Shown here one piece after another: positions 32,413-41,099 of a stretch of 64,000 bases of DNA. The position numbers and the translations under genes were made by a program. Where the stretch lies: positions 85,494-149,493 of the forward strand of contig JAHEAA010000004.1 of assembly GCA_019721035.1 (NCBI GenBank). Reading direction: 5' to 3'. The notes beneath the pieces were generated by a model. That model saw only the letters and a list, made by a program, of their open reading frames with translations, did no database searches and was not told the origin of the DNA. Source of the DNA: Candidatus Sysuiplasma acidicola (lineage in GTDB: Archaea; Thermoplasmatota; Thermoplasmata; Sysuiplasmatales; Sysuiplasmataceae). Position 1 is the first letter of the stretch. Each line of letters opens with the position of its first letter.

Positions 32413-32904
32413 TCAATTTTCTGGAACGCTGACTGGATGGCGAGGATCTTCCTTTATTGTGTCAAGAACCATGGACGGAACGACTTCCTTTATGCCGCGG
32501 ATGGCGCCGACTTCCCTCAGCATTGCAGCGAAGTCATGTTTCGTCAGTGAACTTCCTAGCGCTATGATGTCATACAATCCGACTGTCTGATAGGTGTAGC
32601 ATATCCCCTTTACTCCTGACACCCTGCGTCCAACTTCTTTCGGATCGGAACCGTTCTCAATCCTTATGTACAGTGCAGCACAGAGTACCGGTCCAGATTT
32701 TTCAGGATCGACGATTACGGTGAAGCTCCTGATGAGCCCGCTTTTCACCATCCGTCCCACCCGCTCGCTCACGGTCGTGACGCTTACATCGAATTTCCTG
32801 GCAATGCGCCTGTATGAAGTGCGGGCGTTTGCCTGAAGTTCCTTGATTATTCCCACGTCAAGCATGTCCAGTTCGGCAAAGCCGTTGTCTGCTTTCCCCT
32901 GCAT
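32413..32904 (-). CDS. Lrp/AsnC family transcriptional regulator
   Basis: A 163-residue regulator with the AsnC-type HTH (LDVGIIKELQANARTSYRRIARKFDVSVTTVSERVGRM) at about residues 15-52. A RAM ligand-binding domain follows (GLIRSFTVIVDPEKSG, VLCAALYIRIE, YDIIALGSS, GIKEVVPSMVLDTIKED). Such proteins control metabolic genes in response to amino acids or other small molecules. It lies between the plus-strand dsrE operon and the divergent apr-sat operon, with a shared 270-bp upstream region. That position makes it a candidate regulator of the sulfur genes. Confidence 0.88.
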   Translation of the reverse strand: MQGKADNGFAELDMLDVGIIKELQANARTSYRRIARKFDVSVTTVSERVGRMVKSGLIRSFTVIVDPEKSGPVLCAALYIRIENGSDPKEVGRRVSGVKGICYTYQTVGLYDIIALGSSLTKHDFAAMLREVGAIRGIKEVVPSMVLDTIKEDPRHPVSVPEN

Positions 32905-33132
32905 CTTCTTCAGCCCAATCCGCTCCCCGTTTTCCTTCTGCTCTTACATTCCCGCAGATATTAATTATTTGCCCGGTCATTGCCGCTCACCGCATGACTC
33001 CTTTTTTCCAGATGCCGCTGCGAAATTCATTGCTGCAGAGTGCTCTGCACGAAGCGCACAACGAATCGTGAACATGTGGAATCTTGAGGTGGAACTCCGG
33101 ACAATGTCAGTTTTATTGCCGTATTATCGAAT

Positions 33133-33152
33133 AACTATAAGTAAACTATAAT
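33133..33152 (+). promoter_or_regulatory. Promoter of the apr-sat operon with repeated AACTATA
   Basis: AACTATA occurs at 33133-33139 and again at 33144-33150, one helical turn apart. The second copy continues into AACTATAAT, 23-31 nt before ATG 33175. That is the spacing of an archaeal TATA box for a leaderless transcript. The repeat could also be a regulator site, for example for the divergent Lrp. Confidence 0.5.
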
Positions 33153-33174
33153 TGATGCGTCAGCCGGTACAGCT

Positions 33175-33948
33175 ATGGTTGCAGTAAACATATCTACACT
33201 GTTTCCGCCAGCGTATTTCAGACTTTTCGTCCTGATACTTGTCCTCGGCGCCGTCTTCGGCGTTCTTTACGACGTGTACGGACGGAAGAAGATAAAGGCA
33301 TATGAAGAGGAGAGGAAGTGGAAGAGGAGTTTCGGAAGAACTCCCGTGGAGCACAACACTTCGCGCTTATCGATCATAATGCGTGTGCTGATCAGCAATG
33401 TGGGGCTTTCCGGTGAAATAGCTTCGTGCACCGAACCCGCCCTCGACAGACCACGCAGGGCTGCGCATCTTCTCCTGTTCTGGGGTTTCATAATCTCGGC
33501 GCTGTCCATGCTGGGGAAGGCGTTTGTCTACCCTACGCTTAACGCATTTCCCCTTTCGAATCCGCTTGAAGCGGGAACGAATGCAGGCAATGCAATGCTA
33601 CTCGCAGGAGGGCTGATTATGCTTTTCATGCGCGTGAACATCCGTTCCGAACGCGATTCGATGTTCGGTGCCGTGCGTGCGGACATGTTTCTCTTTTCGG
33701 TCATGCTTGCAGTCGTGTTCCAGTTCGTTCTGGAGTTGGCAGACATCAGCGGGTCGGTTGCAGCCACCGAAATTGCCCTCATCTTCTATCTGCCGATCAC
33801 GGCATTTCCGTTTCTCTCGATGGCGTGGTCGAAATTCCCCCATATCATCTACAAACCGATGCATGCCATTTTCAGGGAAATCGATGAGGCAGAGGGGTAT
33901 TCCCATCTGCCTTCGCCTTCAAAGGTAAGCTTCATCAGAAAGGATTGA
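33175..33948 (+). CDS. QmoC/NarI-like membrane cytochrome subunit linked to APS reductase
   Basis: A 257-residue membrane protein with about five helices: residues 12-32, 95-117, 137-155, 170-190 and 200-222. The segment RRAAHLLLFWGFIISALSM resembles the QmoC/HdrE/NarI-type di-heme b subunit. Further histidines occur in the last loop at SKFPHIIYKPMHAIF. The gene leads the aprB-aprA-sat operon (16 bp before aprB). It is therefore the probable membrane partner that passes electrons from APS reductase to the quinone pool, in place of the AprM or full Qmo complex of bacteria. Heme binding is inferred from motif similarity only. Confidence 0.7.
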   Translation: MVAVNISTLFPPAYFRLFVLILVLGAVFGVLYDVYGRKKIKAYEEERKWKRSFGRTPVEHNTSRLSIIMRVLISNVGLSGEIASCTEPALDRPRRAAHLLLFWGFIISALSMLGKAFVYPTLNAFPLSNPLEAGTNAGNAMLLAGGLIMLFMRVNIRSERDSMFGAVRADMFLFSVMLAVVFQFVLELADISGSVAATEIALIFYLPITAFPFLSMAWSKFPHIIYKPMHAIFREIDEAEGYSHLPSPSKVSFIRKD

Positions 33949-33964
33949 GGAGTGGATACAGAAT

Positions 33965-34444
33965 ATGCCAACGTTTGTTTATATGACAATGTGCGACGGT
34001 TGCGGCAAATGCGTCGAATTGTGTCCAAGCGACATCATGCATATAGATCCGGTCAACAGGAGAGCATTTAATGTGGAGCCGGACATGTGCTGGGAATGCT
34101 ATACGTGTGTCAAGTACTGTCCGGAGCACGCCATCGATGTCAGAGGTTATGCCGATTTCGCCCCGCTTGGCCACGGAGTCACAGTGCTCAGGGAAGCGGA
34201 AAAGGGTGCCGTTTCATGGAAAATCAAGTACAGGGACGGAAGGATTAAGGAGTTCACGTTCCCGATCCGGACAACCAGGTGGGGTACAATACCGTCCGCA
34301 CGCTCCCTTCCTCCGCCTGCGGAAGATGCGTTACACTCACCTCTTCTTTCCCACGAACCGGAGTACCTGAAGGTGGAGAGCCTTCCAACGCTGAAGATCG
34401 CGGAACAGAGCCCCGTTGCAGCTCAAACCGGGAATAGGAAGTGA
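33965..34444 (+). CDS. aprB: Adenylylsulfate (APS) reductase beta subunit
   Basis: The ferredoxin-like subunit of dissimilatory APS reductase, 159 residues. Family sequence is plain: MPTFVYMTMCDGCGKCVELCP and CWECYTCVKYCPEHAIDV bind two [4Fe-4S] clusters. GYADFAPLGHGVTVLR and the basic FPIRTTRWG follow, before the C-terminal tail that wraps the alpha subunit. It transfers electrons between the FAD of AprA and the membrane partner. Its stop overlaps the aprA start by 1-4 nt. Confidence 0.95.
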   Translation: MPTFVYMTMCDGCGKCVELCPSDIMHIDPVNRRAFNVEPDMCWECYTCVKYCPEHAIDVRGYADFAPLGHGVTVLREAEKGAVSWKIKYRDGRIKEFTFPIRTTRWGTIPSARSLPPPAEDALHSPLLSHEPEYLKVESLPTLKIAEQSPVAAQTGNRK

Positions 34445-36297
34445 TGCTGTTGTCGCTCAGAAAAACGAACTCTGTAAAGCATGTTGACTGTGATATACTG
34501 ATTGTGGGCGGCGGTTTCGCGGGATGCGGTGCGGCCTATGAAGCCGGTTACTGGGGCAGGGGTCTGAAAATCGTCATTGCGGAAAAGGCAAACATCGAGA
34601 GGAGCGGCGCGGTCGCGCACGGCCTGTCCGCAATCAACTGCTACATGGGCATGAGATGGGGCGAAAACAGGCCCGAAGACTTTGTGCGGTACGCGAGGGG
34701 CGATCTCATGGGGCTCGTCAGGGAGGATCTGCTCTTCGACGTCGCAAGGCATGTCGACGCCACCGTGCATATGTTCGAGGAATGGGGCCTTCCGATGATG
34801 TACAACAAGGAAACTGGTCACTATCAGCGGGAGGGAAAATGGCAGATCATGATACACGGGGAATCTTACAAGCCGATTATAGCGGAGGCAGCACAGAAGT
34901 CAGTTGATGCAGTTTACAACCGCGTCATGATAACCCATCTGCTGACAGATGCGCAGAATGCGAAACGCATCGCAGGCGCAATAGGCCTGGATGTTCGCGA
35001 CGGAACACTCTATGTTTTCAGGGCAAAGGCCGTAATCGTCGGTGCAGCCGGTGCTTCGCACATATACAGGCCCAGGTCCATCGGCGAGGGCGCCGGGCGG
35101 ACGTGGTATCCGCCATGGAATAACGGCTCCGCTTATGCTCTCCTGATGCAGGCCGGAGCGGAGATGATTCAGATGGAAAACAGGATCGTGGTGACGAGAT
35201 TCAAAGACGGCTACGGTCCGGTAGGCGCATGGTTCCTCATGCTGAAGTCCGTTGCCACAAACGCTTACGGCGAGGAGTACGAAAAGGCGCACATCGACAG
35301 CCTCAGATCTTACGTGGGTTCAAAATATGCAGACGCCAAACCGATGCCGACCTGCCTGAGGAATCATCTCATGCTTGAGGAGATAAAGGCGGGAAAGGGT
35401 CCCATCTACATTCACACGGAGCGCTCACTTGACACGCGCGAGAAGGAGGAGCTCGGCTGGGAAGATTTCCTGGACATGACGATCGGGCAGGCCGTGATGT
35501 GGGCGTCGCAGAACATAGATCCGAAAGAAGATCCTTCTGAGCTTACCATGTCGGAGCCATACGTCATGGGCTCTCATGCCGTGTGCGCCGGAGCATGGGT
35601 TAGCGGCCCGGAGGACTTCGCGCCCCCGGATTATAACTGGGGTTACAACCGTATGACGACGGTCGAGGGCCTGTTCGGCGCGGGCGACACTGTCGGAGGC
35701 AGCGCTCATAAATTTTCTTCCGGCTCCTTCACAGAAGGAAGGCTCGCGGCAAAGGCCGCAGTCAGGTATGTCAGGGAACATGCGGATTTCAAACCGGAAC
35801 TCAATGCGGCCTCGGTGGAGAGAATCAGGGAAGAGGTCTACCGCCCTCTCGAAAACTATGAAGTCGGAAGCCATGTGATCGTGAAAGGCAGCGTCTCACC
35901 GTTTTTCATAACGCCCAAGCAGGGGCTGCAGCGGCTTGAGAAGATTATGGACGAATACTGCGGAGGCGTAAGTTCGTATTATTCTACCAATGAAAAGCTG
36001 CTGAACAAGGGACTCCATCTACTGCAGATGCTGAAGGAGGATGCAAACCATATCGGTGCCGAAGATCTGCATCAGCTGCAGAGGACCTGGGAGCTGAATC
36101 ACAGGATATGGGTCGCTGAGGCTGTTGTCAGGCATACGCTTTTCAGGAAGGAGACCAGATGGCCCGGATACTACTACAGGGCAGACTTTCCGCACGTGGA
36201 CGATGAGCAGTGGCATGTATTCGTCAATTCAAGATATGATCCTGCAACGGGCCAGTGGGAATTGAAGTCCATCCCTGTTCACCATATAGTGCCCTGA
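34441..36297 (+). CDS. aprA: Adenylylsulfate (APS) reductase alpha subunit
   Basis: The catalytic flavoprotein. In the oxidative direction it converts sulfite and AMP to APS with release of two electrons. It shows the FAD motif DILIVGGGFAGCGAAYEAG and the AprA-specific ERSGAVAHGLSAINCYMG. Further signatures are WQIMIHGESYKPIIAEAA, ENRIVVTRFKDGYGPVG, RSLDTREKEELGWEDFLD and GLFGAGDTVGGSAHKFSSG. The frame begins GTG-ATG (34441/34444), overlapping the aprB stop. 618 residues is slightly short of typical bacterial AprA but complete. Whether it runs oxidatively cannot be proven from sequence. The adjacent sHdr operon and the absence of dsrAB in this window favour oxidation. Confidence 0.95.
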   Translation: MMLLSLRKTNSVKHVDCDILIVGGGFAGCGAAYEAGYWGRGLKIVIAEKANIERSGAVAHGLSAINCYMGMRWGENRPEDFVRYARGDLMGLVREDLLFDVARHVDATVHMFEEWGLPMMYNKETGHYQREGKWQIMIHGESYKPIIAEAAQKSVDAVYNRVMITHLLTDAQNAKRIAGAIGLDVRDGTLYVFRAKAVIVGAAGASHIYRPRSIGEGAGRTWYPPWNNGSAYALLMQAGAEMIQMENRIVVTRFKDGYGPVGAWFLMLKSVATNAYGEEYEKAHIDSLRSYVGSKYADAKPMPTCLRNHLMLEEIKAGKGPIYIHTERSLDTREKEELGWEDFLDMTIGQAVMWASQNIDPKEDPSELTMSEPYVMGSHAVCAGAWVSGPEDFAPPDYNWGYNRMTTVEGLFGAGDTVGGSAHKFSSGSFTEGRLAAKAAVRYVREHADFKPELNAASVERIREEVYRPLENYEVGSHVIVKGSVSPFFITPKQGLQRLEKIMDEYCGGVSSYYSTNEKLLNKGLHLLQMLKEDANHIGAEDLHQLQRTWELNHRIWVAEAVVRHTLFRKETRWPGYYYRADFPHVDDEQWHVFVNSRYDPATGQWELKSIPVHHIVP

Positions 36298-36312
36298 GGT
36301 TAGGGTGAAAGC

Positions 36313-37470
36313 ATGATACCTGCTCCGTACGGCGGAAAACTCGTCAGCACTGTTATCGAAGAGGCGGTGGCCCGCAGGAGGATCGGGGAGGCGCACGATC
36401 TTCCATCAATAAGCCCGATCATAGATCAGGTGTATGATGCCGAGAAGATATGCTTCGGCGCGTACAGTCCGCTTGAAGGCTTCATGTCCGTGGAGGATTT
36501 CACGAGTGTACTGGAGCGGGGAAGGCTATCAAACGGCATGCCGTGGACAATGCCGGTGTTTCTGGCACCTTCGGGAAAACACGATGCGGCAGTAGTTGAT
36601 GCAGCACGCCGGGGCGATACACTCGCCATACTCGATGCATCTGGCGAACCCTTCGCACTGATTGCCGTGGATGAAAAATTCCCCCTCCAGAAGAGCGAAG
36701 TGGCCAGGAAGGTCTATGGCACTGCTGACGCCGCTCATCCGAATGTCGCTGACCTATCTCAGATGGGAGATGTCTGCATATCCGGGAGGGTCGAACTCCT
36801 CCGGAGACTTCCACACACTGCATTCGAGTTCACGCCGGAAGAGACACGCTCCATTTTCAAACAGAAGGGATGGAAAAACGTTGCAGGCTACCAGGCACGG
36901 AATCCTCCTCACACGGCGCACGAATACATTCAGAGGGCAACGCTCGAAAGGGATGACATAGATGCGCTGTTCATCCAGCCTGTAATAGGCAAACTGAAGA
37001 AGGGAGACTATCGCCCGGAAGTGATCATGGATGCTTATGAGGCGTTTGTTTCCAATTATTACCGCAGCGACCGTGTGCTGCTTGCCTCGCTCTCGATATC
37101 CATGCGCTATGCCGGTCCGAAAGCGGTGCTCTTCTACGCAATCGTCAGGCGCAACTACGGCTGCTCGCACTACATAGTGGGCAGGGATCAGGCCGGCGTA
37201 GGCAATTACTACGACCCTTACGGCGGACACCGAATATTCGATGATTTCGACGTCGGCGTCATTCCGCTCAGGTATGAGGAGACATTCTACTGCAGGGCGT
37301 GCAATGGCATGGCGTCGAGAAAGATATGTCCTCACGGAAATGAATTTCATCAGAGCACCAGTCAGACCGGCATAAGAAAGACGCTGGCAGAAGGCAAGCC
37401 TCTGCCGACCGAAATACTCAGGCCGGAGGTTGCAGAGGTGCTCAGAAGGGGCGATGTGATAAACGATTAG
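36313..37470 (+). CDS. sat: Sulfate adenylyltransferase (ATP sulfurylase), dissimilatory type
   Basis: Interconverts APS plus pyrophosphate and ATP plus sulfate; in sulfur oxidation it yields ATP by substrate-level phosphorylation. The nucleotide-binding signature GYQARNPPHTAHEYIQR begins near residue 192. The second signature YAGPKAVLFYAIVRRNYGCSHYIVGRDQAG is split across the middle. A zinc site CRACNGMASRKICPHG is at about 327-342, as in prokaryotic homo-oligomeric ATP sulfurylases. Length of 385 is typical. A GGTTAGGGTG precedes the ATG, and the gene follows aprA by 15 bp. Confidence 0.96.
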   Translation: MIPAPYGGKLVSTVIEEAVARRRIGEAHDLPSISPIIDQVYDAEKICFGAYSPLEGFMSVEDFTSVLERGRLSNGMPWTMPVFLAPSGKHDAAVVDAARRGDTLAILDASGEPFALIAVDEKFPLQKSEVARKVYGTADAAHPNVADLSQMGDVCISGRVELLRRLPHTAFEFTPEETRSIFKQKGWKNVAGYQARNPPHTAHEYIQRATLERDDIDALFIQPVIGKLKKGDYRPEVIMDAYEAFVSNYYRSDRVLLASLSISMRYAGPKAVLFYAIVRRNYGCSHYIVGRDQAGVGNYYDPYGGHRIFDDFDVGVIPLRYEETFYCRACNGMASRKICPHGNEFHQSTSQTGIRKTLAEGKPLPTEILRPEVAEVLRRGDVIND

Positions 37471-37580
37471 CGCGGTGTCATCACAGGCGGCAGCGCAGCG
37501 CAGCACAAGCACACAACCGATGACTCTCAAGAACGGACGGCGGGAAAGGTGATATACTGAACGGCAACAGTGATGGCGGT

Positions 37581-38330
37581 GTGATTGAAATTGAAGGAAG
37601 GACGCTTGCCATTGTGTCCGATGTTCACGGCAATACGGTAGCGCTCAAAGCGGCGCTCGACGATATGTCAGCCCTCGGGGTGGAGCATGTGATCAGCCTC
37701 GGTGACGTGGCTGCAACCGGCCCGGCGCCTGTGGATGCTGTCCGCATGTTGATCGGAGCAGGCATTCCGTCTGTCATGGGCAATACCGACGAGCGCATAC
37801 TGCGTCCCGATCCAGCCAAATTCAATACGGACAGGGGTTCGGAGATACCTGCAATAGATATGTGGTGCTCGCAGAAGCTCGGCAGCGAAGAGCTGAATCA
37901 CATCGCTGCCTTCAGTCCGCTCCTTCACGTCCGCTTTGGAGGCAGGAGCATACTGTGCTTTCACGGTTCGCCCAGGTCCAACACCGAAGTCATCGATGCG
38001 TCTACCGCGGAGAAAACCATCGCTGAAATTTTTGCCAAACACGCTCATGATCTGTTTGCTGGAGGCCATACGCATGTTCAGATGCTCAGGAGGCATGGAA
38101 GTTCACAGCTTATCAATCCGGGCAGCGTCGGTCTTCCCTATGATATCGGAAGCGACGGAAGCCATTACCGCCCTGTGAGGGCGGAATATGCAATTGTTGA
38201 GGCAGGGCATTCTTCCCTGTCGGTACGATTCAGGCGCGTGTCTTACAGCATCGACGAGCTCATCGGTGCCGTAGGAAAGAGCGGCATGCCGCATGCCGAC
38301 TGGTGGATGTCTAAATGGAAGCCAAGATGA
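37581..38330 (+). CDS. Calcineurin-like metallophosphoesterase (YfcE/MJ0936-type)
   Basis: A 249-residue phosphoesterase. Metal-binding motifs in order are SDVHGN, LGDVAATGP, GNTD, a CFHGSP and GGHTHVQM, the full dinuclear-metal set. Such proteins hydrolyse phosphodiesters or phosphomonoesters of small molecules. The substrate is not predictable. The start is GTG 37581. It is 110 bp downstream of sat on the same strand and need not be part of that operon. Confidence 0.88.
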   Translation: MIEIEGRTLAIVSDVHGNTVALKAALDDMSALGVEHVISLGDVAATGPAPVDAVRMLIGAGIPSVMGNTDERILRPDPAKFNTDRGSEIPAIDMWCSQKLGSEELNHIAAFSPLLHVRFGGRSILCFHGSPRSNTEVIDASTAEKTIAEIFAKHAHDLFAGGHTHVQMLRRHGSSQLINPGSVGLPYDIGSDGSHYRPVRAEYAIVEAGHSSLSVRFRRVSYSIDELIGAVGKSGMPHADWWMSKWKPR

Positions 38331-38620
38331 CGATCGGCGCAATGTTTCCGGCGGCCGCTCACAGCCACAACCGTGAACGATATTCAGAATTTTAATTGTG
38401 CGGGCGGCAATTTAGAGCTTCTGCACGCCGCGCTTCGAGCAAGGCAACAGGAATCGAGCTAGGCTGACCGTCCTGAGGCAGCCCATCCGGTGTTCTGTGT
38501 ATTCTACTCGATTGCAGGCAATTACTGCATTTACGTGCGAGCTCTGCAGCGGATGCTTCATCAGAAGGTGCGTGCCGCAGCACCGGCGCGCATCCGCATT
38601 GCAATTTTGGCGGTTGAATG

Positions 38621-39550
38621 TCAGAGGACGCATGCTCCACTGATTCCGAATTCTCTGCGGTCTGCATCGACGAATCCGCCGGCGCCGACCGGTATGATCG
38701 TGTTGGGGCATTCATGCCCGAAATCATCCACCTTGAGTATCGGGAACGTATAGTCTTTCGTCACATCCAGCAGTACATCTTCCATCTGCATCACTTCGTG
38801 CTTGGCAGTCTGCAGGCTGTGCACATGGCCCACAATAACGCCCCTGACGTCATCGAAAACGCCCATCTGCATCAGCTGATTGAACATGTAATCGCAGTCA
38901 TCAGGACCGACGGTGTAGCCTTCCATGAACAGGATGGCGTTGCTGAAGTCCGGCCAGTATGGCGTTCCTGCCAGTTTCAGCAGGCACATGATGTTGCCGC
39001 CCATCAGCCTGCCCTCGGCTCTGCCTCCTCTCACCGTTTTCCGCTCTCCCGCCGCAGCTATTTCTCCGGTTTTTCCTTCAATGAGCCTTCCGGTGAATTC
39101 CGCAATATCGTACTCGGAGGGCTTCCAGCCGAATCCCCAGGCAACGTCGCTTCCATGGAATGTCACGACCCCTGTCCTGGCGTAAATTGCATTGAGCAGC
39201 ACTGAAATATCGCTGAAGCCGCAGAATATTTTCGGGTTATCCTGTATGAGCTTCCAGTCAAGAAGCGGGAGACAGCCGTTGGCAGTCCCTCCACCCTGGG
39301 AGCAGATGATTGCTGATATGCTCTCGTCCCCGAACATGGTGTTTATGTCATTCGCCTTTTCGAGCGGTGTGCCGGCAGAATGCCCCCGAACCTTGAATGC
39401 ATTTTTTGCTGTAACAACATCGAATCCCATGTCATTCAGGACCCTGATCCCGCTGTTCAGCCGTGAAAGCAGTTCATCTGTGTCGATGGGTGCCGACGGC
39501 GATACTACACCTATGCGGTCACCGCGCTTCAGTCTGGAAGGCAGATTCAT
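38621..39550 (-). CDS. S66-family LD-carboxypeptidase (MccF/LdcA-like)
   Basis: A serine peptidase of family S66, 309 residues. It shows the N-terminal RLKRGDRIGVVSPSAP and the nucleophile elbow region FCGFSDISVLLNAI. The catalytic Glu is in ILFMEGY and the His in DFGHECPNTIIPVG. The family cleaves LD bonds in murein peptides or amide bonds in microcin-type peptides. Archaea lack murein, so a role in detoxification or scavenging of bacterial peptides is inferred. ATG 39550 is preceded by no clear Shine-Dalgarno. Divergent from xerA. Confidence 0.9.
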   Translation of the reverse strand: MNLPSRLKRGDRIGVVSPSAPIDTDELLSRLNSGIRVLNDMGFDVVTAKNAFKVRGHSAGTPLEKANDINTMFGDESISAIICSQGGGTANGCLPLLDWKLIQDNPKIFCGFSDISVLLNAIYARTGVVTFHGSDVAWGFGWKPSEYDIAEFTGRLIEGKTGEIAAAGERKTVRGGRAEGRLMGGNIMCLLKLAGTPYWPDFSNAILFMEGYTVGPDDCDYMFNQLMQMGVFDDVRGVIVGHVHSLQTAKHEVMQMEDVLLDVTKDYTFPILKVDDFGHECPNTIIPVGAGGFVDADRREFGISGACVL

Positions 39551-39753
39551 GTGCGCTCAATTGCAAACAAACTCAATACATTTTGCATGACTAACCGACG
39601 CTCTGCATTCATTCTGAGAGAATCGCAGGTTAGCATCGGACATGTGGCGGCAGAACACCGGTATTGGGAAAGAACGCCCGTAAGGGTTGTCTGAGAGCAA
39701 TCGGCCATCCCCCCAATAGGCGTATAAACCCAATACATTCTCAGTATATCGCA

Positions 39754-39798
39754 GAAAGACGAAAGATGTCAGACTGGCTCTGACATTATCCGTCTTTC
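39754..39798 (+). promoter_or_regulatory. Nested perfect inverted repeats immediately before xerA
   Basis: The outer arms are GAAAGACG (39754-39761) and CGTCTTTC (39791-39798). The inner arms are ATGTCAGA (39766-39773) and TCTGACAT (39779-39786) around a 5-nt spacer CTGGC. All sixteen base pairs are perfect, separated by a 4-nt mismatch on each side. It ends 2 nt before the xerA ATG. TATA-like GTATAAAC (39722) and AGTATATC (39743) lie just upstream. It may be a XerA binding or recombination site, an operator, or a translation-blocking hairpin. Confidence 0.6.
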
Positions 39799-39800
39799 GG

Positions 39801-40682
39801 ATGAATAACTTCGAGGAATCGGAAATGGAGCCAGATAACGAAGAGATGGCCAATTTTAGAACGTGGGCTGTCGGCACAGGGAAGTATTCCCTGACGACAT
39901 CGGTTAGAATGACGCGGACTGTCCGCTCGCTGTATCGGAAGCTAGATCTGGACAACCCCAGTACAGAGGCGCTCTGGGCGTATGTCGAAAGGCAGCTCAA
40001 GAAGGGCAGGAGAGACGGGACGATAAACAATCAGATGAAGGACATCGCTGCATGGTTCAGGTTCAAGGGCATTAAGCTGCAGGTCCCGAGTTTGCGCCAG
40101 CGAAGGAGCAAGGAGCCGTGGGTTCCGAAGGATGATGAGGTTTTCAGGCTTATACGTGTATGTGAAGAGGGTAAAAACAGAATAACCGCACTCAGAAACA
40201 AGACAATCATTGAGATAATGGCATTTTGCGGCCTGAGACTCGGAGAGGTAGTTCAACTCAACATTTCAGACGTTCAGAATGAATACCTCCACGTGCGCAG
40301 CGAGAAACTCGAGGCTGAACGAAAGGTTGGTCTTCCCGATTTTGTCAGGTCTGATATAATGACGTATCTGAAGCAACGGAAGTCAAAGGATGCTCGTGCA
40401 TTATTCACTTCTTCACGCAACAGGCTGTCTTACAGCAGTATGCGGCGGATGGTGAAACGTGAGGGGGCGAAGGCTGGGATCAGGGACATGCATCCTCACG
40501 CACTGAGGCACTGGTGTGCAACCCGCCTTGTCAGGAGCGCAGTGAATCTCAGGGCAGTACAGGTGCATCTGGGCCACGCTTCAATAGCCACCACGCAACT
40601 TTACACCCATCTCTCTTCGGAGGAAGCGGCCAGAGATGTGAGGAGAGCATTTGAGACAGTTTACATGAACAGGTCGCAGTGA
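39801..40682 (+). CDS. xerA: Tyrosine recombinase XerA
   Basis: A 293-residue integrase-family recombinase that in archaea resolves chromosome dimers at dif. The N-terminal SAM-like core-binding domain is at about residues 10-95. The catalytic domain shows GLRLGEVVQLN (Arg I), a beta-hairpin lysine region, HPHALRHWCATRLV (His-x-x-Arg), LGHASIATTQ (His) and nucleophile Tyr in LYTHLSSEE. In-frame ATGs at 39825 and 39846 are possible alternatives to 39801. No integrase-associated mobile genes flank it, so a housekeeping role is more likely than a phage or plasmid integrase. Confidence 0.88.
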   Translation: MNNFEESEMEPDNEEMANFRTWAVGTGKYSLTTSVRMTRTVRSLYRKLDLDNPSTEALWAYVERQLKKGRRDGTINNQMKDIAAWFRFKGIKLQVPSLRQRRSKEPWVPKDDEVFRLIRVCEEGKNRITALRNKTIIEIMAFCGLRLGEVVQLNISDVQNEYLHVRSEKLEAERKVGLPDFVRSDIMTYLKQRKSKDARALFTSSRNRLSYSSMRRMVKREGAKAGIRDMHPHALRHWCATRLVRSAVNLRAVQVHLGHASIATTQLYTHLSSEEAARDVRRAFETVYMNRSQ

Positions 40683-41099
40683 ATAATCTGCAGCTTGTCA
40701 AGGTCTGTCTCAATATCACGCGCAATGAAATCGTCAGATCGGAAGCCGTGCCACAGAATCAGGACTTACAGGAAGTCATTTACAGTCGGCACTGTTGTAT
40801 AGCGTGATGTACAGACTCTGATTGTTTTTGTATATTATACTGTACAATTGAAAGGCACTCGGTGATCCTGTTCGGAGATAATGGCTCAACCATGGTATTC
40901 AAATACCCTGAGCCAGCCTCCTTTTGAGCCGAAACTGCCACGGCGTTCCCGCTCTTGATACCCGGCTCGGGTTGCAGTAATTCTTCAGCCTTGAGTGAGA
41001 ACTTCGCATTTGACGGGCTGGCCACAACATTGAGCCAATGTTCTCAGCTTTCTCATTTCACGGACTCCTTCCGTCCTTTCCACATTCAAAGCCGCTTCT
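40683..41099. other. 417-bp intergenic region, no supported gene
   Basis: It lies between the convergent xerA and the MutS-like pair. An AT-rich patch GTATATTATACTG occurs around 40830-40845. A minus-strand frame at 40780-41025 is open, but its sequence has no family-like features or start context. It may be a decayed gene of unknown origin. Confidence 0.35.

Noticed and set aside
33965..37470. Dissimilatory sulfate reduction as the role of aprBA-sat
   Set aside because: No dsrAB, dsrC, dsrMK or qmoAB is present in the window, and the adjoining sHdr-LbpA operon is a marker of oxidation. Only a whole-genome check can close this.
40780..41025. 81-codon minus-strand frame between xerA and the MutS-like pair
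   Set aside because: No similarity or coupling to neighbours was seen; it could be a decayed gene but cannot be supported.
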